From assembly GCA_016716905.1 (NCBI GenBank), contig JADJUS010000004.1:496001-560000 (forward strand): DNA of 64,000 bases, given 5' to 3'. The DNA comes from Acidobacteriota bacterium. Lineage in GTDB: Bacteria > Acidobacteriota > Vicinamibacteria > Vicinamibacterales > SCN-69-37. Below, one piece after another: positions 57,021 to 64,000 of the stretch (position 1 is the stretch's first letter; each line of letters opens with the position of its first letter). The translations under genes and the position numbers were made by a program. The notes below the pieces were generated by a model. That model saw only the letters and a list, made by a program, of their open reading frames with translations. It was not told the DNA's origin and did no database searches.

Positions 57021-59939
57021 ATGGTCCGCTCAACATTCACATTCAAGGTGCTGCTGGCCGCCGGCCTCGGCGTGTTCGGAATCGTGTGCGTCGCCGCCAA
57101 TCCGTTTGCGCAGGCGCCGACCGCGCTCACAGCTGATTCACTGTTCGGCCAACTGCGGTGGCGCAACATCGGGCCCGCCAACATGGCTGGGCGCATCTCG
57201 GACATCGAGGCGGTGGAGGCCAATCCCGCCATCGTGTATGTCGGGTCGGCGTCGGGTGGTGTGTGGAAGTCGGTGAATGCCGGCACCACGTGGGAGCCGA
57301 TTTTTACGAATTATCCGGTGGCCTCGATTGGCGACATCGCCATCTACCAAAAGGATCCCAACATCATCTGGGTGGGCACCGGTGAAGATTGCGTGCGCAA
57401 CAGCGTGGCCTGGGGCGACGGCGTCTACAAGTCCACCGACGCCGGCAAGACATTTGTGAACGTCGGCTTGCCCGAGTCACATCACATCGGCCGTGTGCTG
57501 ACGCATCCGACCAACCCGGACATTGCATACGTGGCGGCGCAGGGGCATCTGTGGGAGCACAACCCGGATCGGGGCATCTACAAGACCATTGACGGCGGCA
57601 AGACATGGCGGCGGCTGGCGAACGGGCTGCCGACGGATGGGAAGACCGGTGCATCCGACATCCAGATGGATCCGACCAACCCGAACATCCTGTACGCCGG
57701 GATGTGGGAACGCATCCGGCGTCCGTTCATCTTCGAGAGCGGCGGCCCGAACGGCGGCATCTTCAAGTCCACCAACGGTGGCGATACGTGGACGGAGTTG
57801 ACGACGGGGTTGCCGTCGGGCAACACCGGCAAGGTGACCATCACCATTCACCGCAAGAATCCGAAGATCCTCTCGGCGATCGTGGAGGCGGCTGTCACGC
57901 GCGATTTGAAGGTGCCCGGCTCGGGCATCTATCGGTCTGAGGATGCCGGCCTCACGTGGACCTACGTCAACACCAGCAACGACCGGCCGTTTTACTACAG
58001 CCACGTGCAGCTCGATCCGAACTTCCCGAACCGTTTGTATTACCTCGTGGTGCCGGCGCAGGTATCCGAAGATGGCGGGCGCACATTCTCGCGCAATCTG
58101 CCGGGCATCGAGGGTGACTTCCACGCGATGTGGATCGATCCGGCCAACAGCGATCGCTTCTACATCGGCAACGACAAGGGTGCGTCGGTGACCTATGACG
58201 GCGGCCGCACGTTCATCATGTTCGACAACATGGACATCGGCCAGTTCTACGCCATCACGGTGGATAACCGTGACCCGTATCACGTCTATGGCGGACTGCA
58301 GGACAGCGGCAACTGGGGCGGCACCACCAACAGCCGCGACTACAACGGCATCCTGGGCGAACATTGGTTCAAGTTCCACTCGGGCGACGGCTTCCACACG
58401 ACGGTGGATCCCGACGACTGGACGACTGTTTACACCGAGACCCAGAACGGCAGTGTGCGCCGGCTGGATGCGGACTTCCGCCAGACGGGCAGCAGCGTAT
58501 CCCCGCGGCAGCAGACCATTCTCAACTTCGACGAGGTGACCGCGGTCGAAGGCAAGGCGCCGACATTCCGGTACAACTGGAGTTCGCCGCTCACGCTCTC
58601 GCCGCACGACTCCAAGATCGTCTACCTCGGCAGCAATCGGTTGATGCGCAGCACCGACCGCGGAGAGAGCTGGAGCATCATCAGTCCCGACCTCTCCACG
58701 AACGACCCCGACTACACGACACCGGCGCCGGCGGGGTTCATGGGCGAGCGCGGTGGCGCCGAGACCCATGCCACGCTCATCTCGGTGGTGGAGTCATCGC
58801 TGCGCCCCGGCGTCATCTGGGCGGGCACCGATGACGGCAACGTGCAGGTGACGCGCGACGGCGGCGCCACATGGACGAACGTGCGCAACAACATTCCGGT
58901 CAGCCAGGTGCCCGCGCGCACGTGGGTCAGCCGTGTCGAGCCGTCGCACTTTGACGCCGGCACGGCTTATGTCTCGTTTGACGGCCATCGCACCAGCAAC
59001 TTCAAGCCCTACGTGTTCAAGACCACCGACTACGGCGCCACGTGGACATCCATCTCGTCGAATCTTCCGCAGCGCGATCCGGTCTACGTCGTGAAGGAAG
59101 ACCTGAAGAATCCGGCGCTGCTCTTTGTGGGAACGGAGTTTGGCGTGTACGCCTCGGTCAACGGCGGCGCCGAGTGGCACAAGATGATGACGGGCATGCC
59201 TACCGTAGCCGTGCATGACCTGGTCATTCATCCACGCGACAACGACCTGGTGGCCGCGACGCACGGGCGCAGCCTCTGGATTCTCGATGACATCACGCCG
59301 CTGCAGCAGTTGACGCCGGCCGTGCTGGCTGCCGACGCGCACGCGTTCAGCAACCGCGTGGCCACCGTGTGGAAGGCGATCAGTCGTGGCGCGACGCGAG
59401 GCCACCTGCTGTTTCAGGGCCGCAACCCTCTGACGATTGCGCAGCGTGCGCCAGCCAACTCACCGAGCGAACTGGCGAACTCCGCCACCGTATCGTTTTT
59501 CGTCGGCAAGGCTCCGGCAGGCCCGGCGAAGATCGAGATCACGAGCAACGACGGCACGCGCACGTTCACCGCCGACATTCCTGTGACCGTAGGCATCAAT
59601 CGGTACTTCTGGCCGCTGAGTTTTGCCGCACCGGGTGGCGGTGGTGGGCGCGGCGGCGGGGGAGGCCGTGGCGCCGGGCGAGGTGCTGCCGGCGCGGCCG
59701 GTGACCCCGCACAGGCTGGCGCCGCGCGCGCAGGAGGCGGAGGTGGCCGCGGCGCCGGCGCTGCGGCAGCTGACCCGGATGCGCCTCCACCGATGCCACA
59801 GGGTGGTGGCCGAGGCGGCGGCGGAGCCGCGGCAACCGCCGGCCCAGGCACCTATCGCGTGAAACTCACGATTGGCGACAAGGTCCTGAATTCGACCATC
59901 GTCGTCCGGGCGGATCCGGACGCGGCGCGAGTCAGGTAG
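57021..59939 (+). CDS. Sortilin/VPS10-type BNR-repeat secreted protein
   Basis: 972 residues; a signal peptide and a multi-bladed propeller with BNR/Asp-box-like repeats (GGVWKSVNAGTTWEPIF, GVYKSTDAGKTFVNVG, GIYKTIDGGKTWRRLA, GIFKSTNGGDTWTEL, SVTYDGGRTFIMFDNM, VQVTRDGGATWTNVRNN, YVFKTTDYGATWTSISS). The last 150 residues include a Gly/Arg/Ala-rich linker and a short beta domain (GTYRVKLTIGDKVLNSTIVVRADP). GGGGAAG precedes the ATG. This family is common and multi-copy in Acidobacteriota; the ligand is unknown. Confidence 0.85.
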   Translation: MVRSTFTFKVLLAAGLGVFGIVCVAANPFAQAPTALTADSLFGQLRWRNIGPANMAGRISDIEAVEANPAIVYVGSASGGVWKSVNAGTTWEPIFTNYPVASIGDIAIYQKDPNIIWVGTGEDCVRNSVAWGDGVYKSTDAGKTFVNVGLPESHHIGRVLTHPTNPDIAYVAAQGHLWEHNPDRGIYKTIDGGKTWRRLANGLPTDGKTGASDIQMDPTNPNILYAGMWERIRRPFIFESGGPNGGIFKSTNGGDTWTELTTGLPSGNTGKVTITIHRKNPKILSAIVEAAVTRDLKVPGSGIYRSEDAGLTWTYVNTSNDRPFYYSHVQLDPNFPNRLYYLVVPAQVSEDGGRTFSRNLPGIEGDFHAMWIDPANSDRFYIGNDKGASVTYDGGRTFIMFDNMDIGQFYAITVDNRDPYHVYGGLQDSGNWGGTTNSRDYNGILGEHWFKFHSGDGFHTTVDPDDWTTVYTETQNGSVRRLDADFRQTGSSVSPRQQTILNFDEVTAVEGKAPTFRYNWSSPLTLSPHDSKIVYLGSNRLMRSTDRGESWSIISPDLSTNDPDYTTPAPAGFMGERGGAETHATLISVVESSLRPGVIWAGTDDGNVQVTRDGGATWTNVRNNIPVSQVPARTWVSRVEPSHFDAGTAYVSFDGHRTSNFKPYVFKTTDYGATWTSISSNLPQRDPVYVVKEDLKNPALLFVGTEFGVYASVNGGAEWHKMMTGMPTVAVHDLVIHPRDNDLVAATHGRSLWILDDITPLQQLTPAVLAADAHAFSNRVATVWKAISRGATRGHLLFQGRNPLTIAQRAPANSPSELANSATVSFFVGKAPAGPAKIEITSNDGTRTFTADIPVTVGINRYFWPLSFAAPGGGGGRGGGGGRGAGRGAAGAAGDPAQAGAARAGGGGGRGAGAAAADPDAPPPMPQGGGRGGGGAAATAGPGTYRVKLTIGDKVLNSTIVVRADPDAARVR

Positions 59940-59940
59940 G

Positions 59941-59971
59941 TCCAGGGTCCAGGGTCCAGAGTCCAGGGTCC
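59941..59971. repeat. 8-bp tandem repeat (GTCCAGGG type)
   Basis: About four units of GTCCAGGG/GTCCAGAG lie between the VPS10-type gene and the VWFA-type gene. The block is too short and lacks spacers, so it is not CRISPR. Confidence 0.75.
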
Positions 59972-59995
59972 TGCGACAGTGAAACAGGACGGCAG

Positions 59996-60910
59996 CTACT
60001 TCACGAATTCGCGGCGGGCGCGCACGTCGAGGCCGTCGCGCTTGACCTTGACCTGAATGCTGTGCCTGCCGCTGTCGGAGGCTTCCGCCTCGAACGTCAG
60101 CAGGTACTGGCCCGACAGTTCGCTCGCGATGCGCTCGAACACCGCGTCGGCGCCCGCCCATCGGCGCATGAATGCGCCGCCGCTTGCGGCGGCCAGGCTC
60201 TCCAGGCCACTGGTGGGTTGGCCGCTGGCGGGTGCATCGGGGCGTCTGTTCTCAGCCGACATCGTCGGCGCATCGGCAGACACCACGTAGAACGTCACGC
60301 CCTGAAGCGCCGCTCTGCGCGCCGAGTCCAGCGTGCTTGCGCCGTCGTACATCCGATCGGCAAGGAACAGCACGGTCCTGCGTCCCTTGACCGTGCTCAT
60401 GACGGAAATCACGCGATGCAGCGACGAGCGCGACGAGAGCTCGTCGTCTCCCATCGGCATCCGTGGATTGTAGGTGCCGAGCAGGCCTCGCAGGGCGCGC
60501 GCCACCTGCGCGCCAGGTTGACCGATCGCGACCTTGAGTCTGTCTTCTGGCAGCACAAGCAGGCCCATGGCGTGTGAGTCCGGCAGGCCTTCCACAAACG
60601 TGGCGGCGGCGTTCAGGGTTGCGCGCGACGTCTCAACGCGCAGATTCTGGCGGTCCACGGCCACGAGTATCGTGCTCGCCTGCTCGGCTGATACGGCCGT
60701 CTCATAACGCAGCGAGGCAATCCGGCGCGTCTCGCCGTCTACACGCACCTCAAAGTCGTCGGCCGTGAGGTCGGTCACGACCCGGCCGCTCCGGTCCACT
60801 ACCCGCGCGTCCACCACCACCACATCTGTGACGGCGCGAAAGGTGGGCTGCTGCGCAGCGACTTGCCACGCCAGAAGACCCGCTCCGAACAGCGCTACCG
60901 ATTTCAGCAT
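59996..60910 (-). CDS. VWFA-related secreted protein of the acidobacterial type
   Basis: 304 residues; a signal peptide (LKSVALFGAGLLAWQVAA-Q), the family start VVVDARVVDRSGRVVTDLTADDFEVRVDG, and a von Willebrand A-like fold (STILVAVDRQNLRVE, HAMGLLVLP, GRRTVLFLADRMYDGAS). The C-terminal tail (QYLLTFEAEASDSGRHSIQVKVKRDGLDVRARREFV) is typical of this lineage-specific family. The metal-binding DxSxS is replaced by DRQN, so metal binding is doubtful. Confidence 0.85.
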   Translation of the reverse strand: MLKSVALFGAGLLAWQVAAQQPTFRAVTDVVVVDARVVDRSGRVVTDLTADDFEVRVDGETRRIASLRYETAVSAEQASTILVAVDRQNLRVETSRATLNAAATFVEGLPDSHAMGLLVLPEDRLKVAIGQPGAQVARALRGLLGTYNPRMPMGDDELSSRSSLHRVISVMSTVKGRRTVLFLADRMYDGASTLDSARRAALQGVTFYVVSADAPTMSAENRRPDAPASGQPTSGLESLAAASGGAFMRRWAGADAVFERIASELSGQYLLTFEAEASDSGRHSIQVKVKRDGLDVRARREFVK

Positions 60911-60969
60911 ACGTGGACCTTACCACCGCGGGGTCTGGCCGCGCAGGCCATCTGAAAGTACGATGCACC

Positions 60970-61920
60970 ATGCCCGTCGCGCCAGCGTTCTCAGTGGTGC
61001 TCGCCACCGATACGTTCGCTACCATCCGTGTGGTGATCGACCACCTGCGCGCGCAGACGATGCGGGATCAGATTGAACTGGTACTGGTGGCTCCCTCCAG
61101 AGACCTGCTGCGCGAGGCCGAGGCCTTGCGCGCCGAGTTTGCCGCGGTGCAGGTGCTGGAATGCCCCCTCATCGGTCTGGGCGCCGCACGGGCCCTGGCC
61201 GTGCGCCACTGCACCGCGCCGTTTGTCTTCATTGGCGAGACCCACACATTTGCCAACGCTGAATGTGCGGAGGCGCTGACGCAGGCGTTGTCGGAGGGGT
61301 GGGCGACCGCGACGCCGTGTTTTGAGAATGCGAATCCGGACAGGCTCCTGAGTTGGGCGGCGTTTCTTTCCGACTATGGCCGGTGGGCGGCCGGCGTGCC
61401 GGTCGGCGAAATTCATCGCGCGCCTGCTCACAACACCGCGTACCGACGCGAGGTGCTGCTCGCACTGGGCGATGGGCTTGCGGCGGCCCTGACCAGGGAA
61501 GATTCCCTCTGGAGGGCGTTGCGGGCCGCCGGCGCGCGAAGCTGCCTGGTGGCACGGGCGCGCCTGGCGCATGCCAACGTGTCGCAGCCGTGGCATTGGG
61601 CGCGCGAACGGTATTGCGTCGGCCTGCACGTGGCCACCGGGCGCGCGGCTCAATGGCCGTGGTGGAAGCGGCTGGTCTACGCTGGCGGTGCGCCGCTCCT
61701 TCCGTTTGTGCTGACCGCGCGTGCCATCACACGATTCAGGCAGGCATCGGTCGTGGCGCCGATCCCGGCGATGGCCCTTCCCGCCGTTTTTGCCGGCAAT
61801 GTCATTTGGGCCATTGGCGAGGCCGCCGGTTACCTTGGCCAGTCGGCGCGTCTGTCGAATCGCTGGATGTTCGAGTACGAGCTGCGGAAGGCCGCGTACA
61901 CGTACCGCTACGAAAAATAA
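60970..61920 (+). CDS. Glycosyltransferase family 2-like protein
   Basis: 316 residues from the ATG (MPVAPAFSVVLATDTFATIRVVIDHLRAQ). The GT-A fold is suggested by VVLATDTFATIR, ELVLVAPSRD and GAARALAVRHCTAPFVFIGETH, where the usual DxD is replaced by ETH, and by the acceptor part (NTAYRREVLLALGDG, TREDSLWRALRAAGAR). Two hydrophobic segments near the C-terminus (GGAPLLPFVLTARAITRF, MALPAVFAGNVIWAIGEA) suggest membrane association. The gene overlaps the end of the convergent oxidoreductase by 13 bp. The substrate is unknown. Confidence 0.75.
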   Translation: MPVAPAFSVVLATDTFATIRVVIDHLRAQTMRDQIELVLVAPSRDLLREAEALRAEFAAVQVLECPLIGLGAARALAVRHCTAPFVFIGETHTFANAECAEALTQALSEGWATATPCFENANPDRLLSWAAFLSDYGRWAAGVPVGEIHRAPAHNTAYRREVLLALGDGLAAALTREDSLWRALRAAGARSCLVARARLAHANVSQPWHWARERYCVGLHVATGRAAQWPWWKRLVYAGGAPLLPFVLTARAITRFRQASVVAPIPAMALPAVFAGNVIWAIGEAAGYLGQSARLSNRWMFEYELRKAAYTYRYEK

Positions 61921-63221
61921 TCGCGCATGAACGAGTTGAGGAAGACCCCGCCGGGATCGAAGTTCCGCCGAATCACGCGGAAGGCCTCGAGCGTGCCCGG
62001 GTACATCTCGTCGAAGTCATCGCGCGTCAGCGTGAAGTTCTTCCCCCAGTGGGGGCGGCCGCCCAGACGTGTCATCAAGGGCTCAAACCGTTCGAACACC
62101 TCCGTGGCGTTGTGCAGTGTGCTCGCGCCGATGTAGCACACGTCGCGTCCGAGCGACGGGCTGATGGGAATGTTGTCCTTGGCCAGGAACCGGACTTCCA
62201 CCGGCAGAATCAGCGACATATCGCCTTCGTCCACCACCGTCCGGAATCCCTTGAGCGCGTCGGCCGTGTGCTCCACGGGAATGGCGTACTCACATTCGCG
62301 GTGAAATACCGGCAGCAGCGGAATGGTGAGGACGTCATCGTAGTCGGCCGTGAAACTGACGATCTTGCGGAAGCCGTCTGACTGGTTCGTCAACACATCG
62401 AGCGCCACACCCGGCAGGCCCATCACGTCTCGCGGGAAAGCCCGCGCGAAGAGCCCGCCTGCGAGATCCAGAAGGCTCGGAGTGGCGTTGCCGAGGATGC
62501 CCTTCGGATGACCGATGGGATTCTTCGTGATGACCACCACCTTGTTGCGTGGACCAAACGGCGGCAGCAGCCACCAGAAGAGCACGCGCTCATTCTCTGC
62601 GGTGAGCGTGTCGATTTTGTCGATGACGTGGTCGAAGGTTGTCAGATACGCCGTGTACTCAAGCTTGTAGTCGGGAACGCACTCAAGTGTGACTTCGGTG
62701 ATGATCCCCAGCGCGCCCACGTTGATGCGCACCGCATTCAGCAGATCCAACTCCGTTTCGTCGATGGTGCGCACGTCGCCGGTGCCCGTGACCATCTTCA
62801 CACCGACCACTTGCGTGGAGATATTCCCCAGGCGAAGGCCGGTGCCGTGTGTGCCGGTGGAGAATGCGCCGGCAATCGATTGCTCGGTGACCGACCCGAT
62901 ATTCCGGAATGCCAGACCCCGCTGCCGAAGCGCGGGGATCAGATCCTTGAGGCGCATCCCCCCAGGCACGGTTGCGCGCGTCCCGTTCACTGTGATGTTA
63001 CCGGCGAGCTTGTCCAGGTTCACAAGCGTGTCGGCCGTGGCGAGGATCTGTGAGAACGAATGCCCCGCGCCCGTCGTGCGCACGCACTCGCCCCGGGTGG
63101 CTGCATCCTTGACGATGTCCACCACCTGCGCCTCGGTGGTGGGCTGGCAGTAGCGGCGGGGGCGGAACTTGATCGTGCGCGACCAGTTTTCGAAGGTGTG
63201 GTTCGAGTTGCAGTTCGCCAT
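61908..63221 (-). CDS. FAD-linked oxidoreductase, sugar-1,4-lactone oxidase type
   Basis: 437 residues; a PCMH-type FAD domain (QPTTEAQVVDIVKDAATRGECVRTTGAGHSFS, LRQRGLAFRNIGSVTEQSIAGAFSTGTHGTGLRLG) and an ALO-type C-terminal domain ending RPHWGKNFTLTRDDF and RNFDPGGVFLNSFMRDYF. It matches D-arabinono/L-gulonolactone oxidases and related alditol oxidases. The ATG preceded by GGAGG ten bases away is used; a TTG two codons earlier is possible. The physiological substrate is unknown. Confidence 0.9.
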   Translation of the reverse strand: MANCNSNHTFENWSRTIKFRPRRYCQPTTEAQVVDIVKDAATRGECVRTTGAGHSFSQILATADTLVNLDKLAGNITVNGTRATVPGGMRLKDLIPALRQRGLAFRNIGSVTEQSIAGAFSTGTHGTGLRLGNISTQVVGVKMVTGTGDVRTIDETELDLLNAVRINVGALGIITEVTLECVPDYKLEYTAYLTTFDHVIDKIDTLTAENERVLFWWLLPPFGPRNKVVVITKNPIGHPKGILGNATPSLLDLAGGLFARAFPRDVMGLPGVALDVLTNQSDGFRKIVSFTADYDDVLTIPLLPVFHRECEYAIPVEHTADALKGFRTVVDEGDMSLILPVEVRFLAKDNIPISPSLGRDVCYIGASTLHNATEVFERFEPLMTRLGGRPHWGKNFTLTRDDFDEMYPGTLEAFRVIRRNFDPGGVFLNSFMRDYFS

Positions 63222-63359
63222 GGTCAACGTGCCTCCGTGGAAGTCCGCATTATACGGAGCCGCGCGTGGGTGAATGGCGATGGAATTGTCCCTTTCCGAA
63301 CAACCGATGAATGAACTATTTGGAGGCGTGTTACCGTCAAAGGCACGGAGGTATCAGAT

Positions 63360-63782
63360 ATGCGAGCAGGAGTATTGGCAGCGGTGTTGGTCGTTGCGGG
63401 TATGGCGGGAATGTCGGCGCAGACCCCGGCGGCAGGACCGGTGTACGACGTGTCGTTTTTGGCTGGGCCGGCAGGGCAGGAGGCGGCCTACACAGGCACC
63501 ACCACATTCAGCGTGGACGCCAAGGGCATGGTCACCGGCACGATGGCCATCGTCAGTCCGACCACGGTGAAGGCGAAGCTGGCCGGCCGGGTCGACAAGG
63601 GCGAATGGACGTTCGAATATCCCTACGAAATGACGGATCAGGGCTGCATGGGCATCCTGAAGGGGACGGCCAAGATTCCCGCTGACAAGAAGGTCATTTC
63701 GGGAGCGGTGACCATCGGTGGCGACTGTGCGCCCGAACCGATGAACGGCACCTTCACGTTTACTTTGCAGGCGAAGAAGTAG
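63360..63782 (+). CDS. Small secreted protein of unknown function
   Basis: 140 residues; a signal peptide (GVLAAVLVVAGMAGMSA-Q) and a beta-rich domain (VYDVSFLAGPAGQEAAYTGTTTFSVDAKGMVTGTMAIVSPTTVKAKLAG, GEWTFEYPYEMTDQGCMGILKGTAK, ISGAVTIGGDCAPEPMNGTFTFTLQ). Two Cys may pair. GGAGG precedes the ATG. The 3' end overlaps the efflux adaptor gene by 23 bp. Confidence 0.78.
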   Translation: MRAGVLAAVLVVAGMAGMSAQTPAAGPVYDVSFLAGPAGQEAAYTGTTTFSVDAKGMVTGTMAIVSPTTVKAKLAGRVDKGEWTFEYPYEMTDQGCMGILKGTAKIPADKKVISGAVTIGGDCAPEPMNGTFTFTLQAKK

Positions 63783-64000
63783 CGGGGGCGATCGGCCGGA
63801 CGGCAGCGCCGTCGGCCAGGTCTCTCAACAACTGGAATGGACCGGCGACGATGGAGGCGCCCTCGTCGACGCCGGTCACTTCGATGGTCAGGCCACCGAT
63901 GATGCCGGTGGTGACCGGAGTGAATATGGCCCGGCGGTCTTTGATGACAAAGACTCCGCTCTTGCCGTCGCGCTGCACCACCGCCTGCAGGGGAACGGCC
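63760..64000 (-). CDS. Efflux RND periplasmic adaptor, C-terminal part (runs off the window)
   Basis: The visible 80 codons (AVPLQAVVQRDGKSGVFVIKD, TPVTTGIIGGLTIEVTGVDEGASIVAGPFQLLRDLADGAAVRP) match the C-terminal beta/membrane-proximal domain of HlyD/MacA-type adaptors. It continues beyond the right edge. It would link an inner-membrane RND or MacB-type pump to the outer membrane. Confidence 0.75.
   Translation of the reverse strand, partial: AVPLQAVVQRDGKSGVFVIKDRRAIFTPVTTGIIGGLTIEVTGVDEGASIVAGPFQLLRDLADGAAVRPIAPATSSPAK

Overview
The window looks like chromosome of a high-GC member of the Acidobacteriota, probably class Vicinamibacteria. This rests on family content seen in the translations: ADOP-type duplicated FtsX permeases, a VWFA-related domain protein of the acidobacterial type, several secreted PQQ-like propellers, a sortilin/VPS10-type protein, and ECF sigma factor/Ser-Thr kinase pairs. 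No rRNA or taxonomic marker is present, so the assignment is inference.

Left arm (1-20.3 kb): an ADOP permease; a fused acyl-AMP ligase/carrier/acyltransferase; a peroxiredoxin whose catalytic position is an in-frame TGA followed by a SECIS-like hairpin (a selenoprotein); PdxH; a LOG-family protein; universal stress proteins; an acyl-CoA synthetase with an N-terminal GNAT domain; and a two-component/sigma-54 regulatory block placed directly before a decahaem cytochrome and an MtrB/PioB-type porin. That pair is a candidate outer-membrane electron conduit, preceded by a sigma-54-like promoter. TruA, a persulfide dioxygenase-rhodanese and a small ferredoxin follow.

Genomic island (20.75-33.92 kb): two tRNA-Arg genes and a tRNA-Lys lead into an element integrated in the 3' half of tRNA-Lys. 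A 44-bp imperfect repeat of the tRNA 3' half (attR) marks the far end. The integrase is frameshifted twice and appears to have lost its catalytic tyrosine, so the element is probably immobile. It carries an excisionase-like gene, two large inverted repeats, a two-gene operon of unknown function, a Crp/Fnr regulator followed by a CRP-like palindrome, and two decaying copies of a cassette: a secreted propeller protein with a CxxxC motif, an ADOP permease and a membrane-anchored DsbA-like thioredoxin. Copy 1 also holds an intact Cys-rich secreted protein.

Right arm (34-64 kb): a VapBC-type toxin-antitoxin pair; secreted PQQ-like propellers; an ECF sigma factor fused to a membrane domain; a CueO-like multicopper oxidase; a sigma/anti-sigma operon; an e(P4)-type acid phosphatase; a TPR protein; a frameshifted sigma factor coupled to a TPR Ser/Thr kinase; and a compact operon in which two short peptides with double-glycine leaders flank a secreted HEAT-repeat protein. 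A nearly pure poly-G tract at 56.55-56.62 kb separates a damaged M20 amidohydrolase from the tail of an ADOP permease and is probably a misassembly, so linkage across it should not be trusted. The window ends in an RND efflux adaptor.

Several genes carry single-base frameshifts. Those in the island look like real decay because whole paralogues degrade together. Isolated ones elsewhere (sigma factor at 48.5 kb, M20 protein at 56.05 kb) may be sequence errors.
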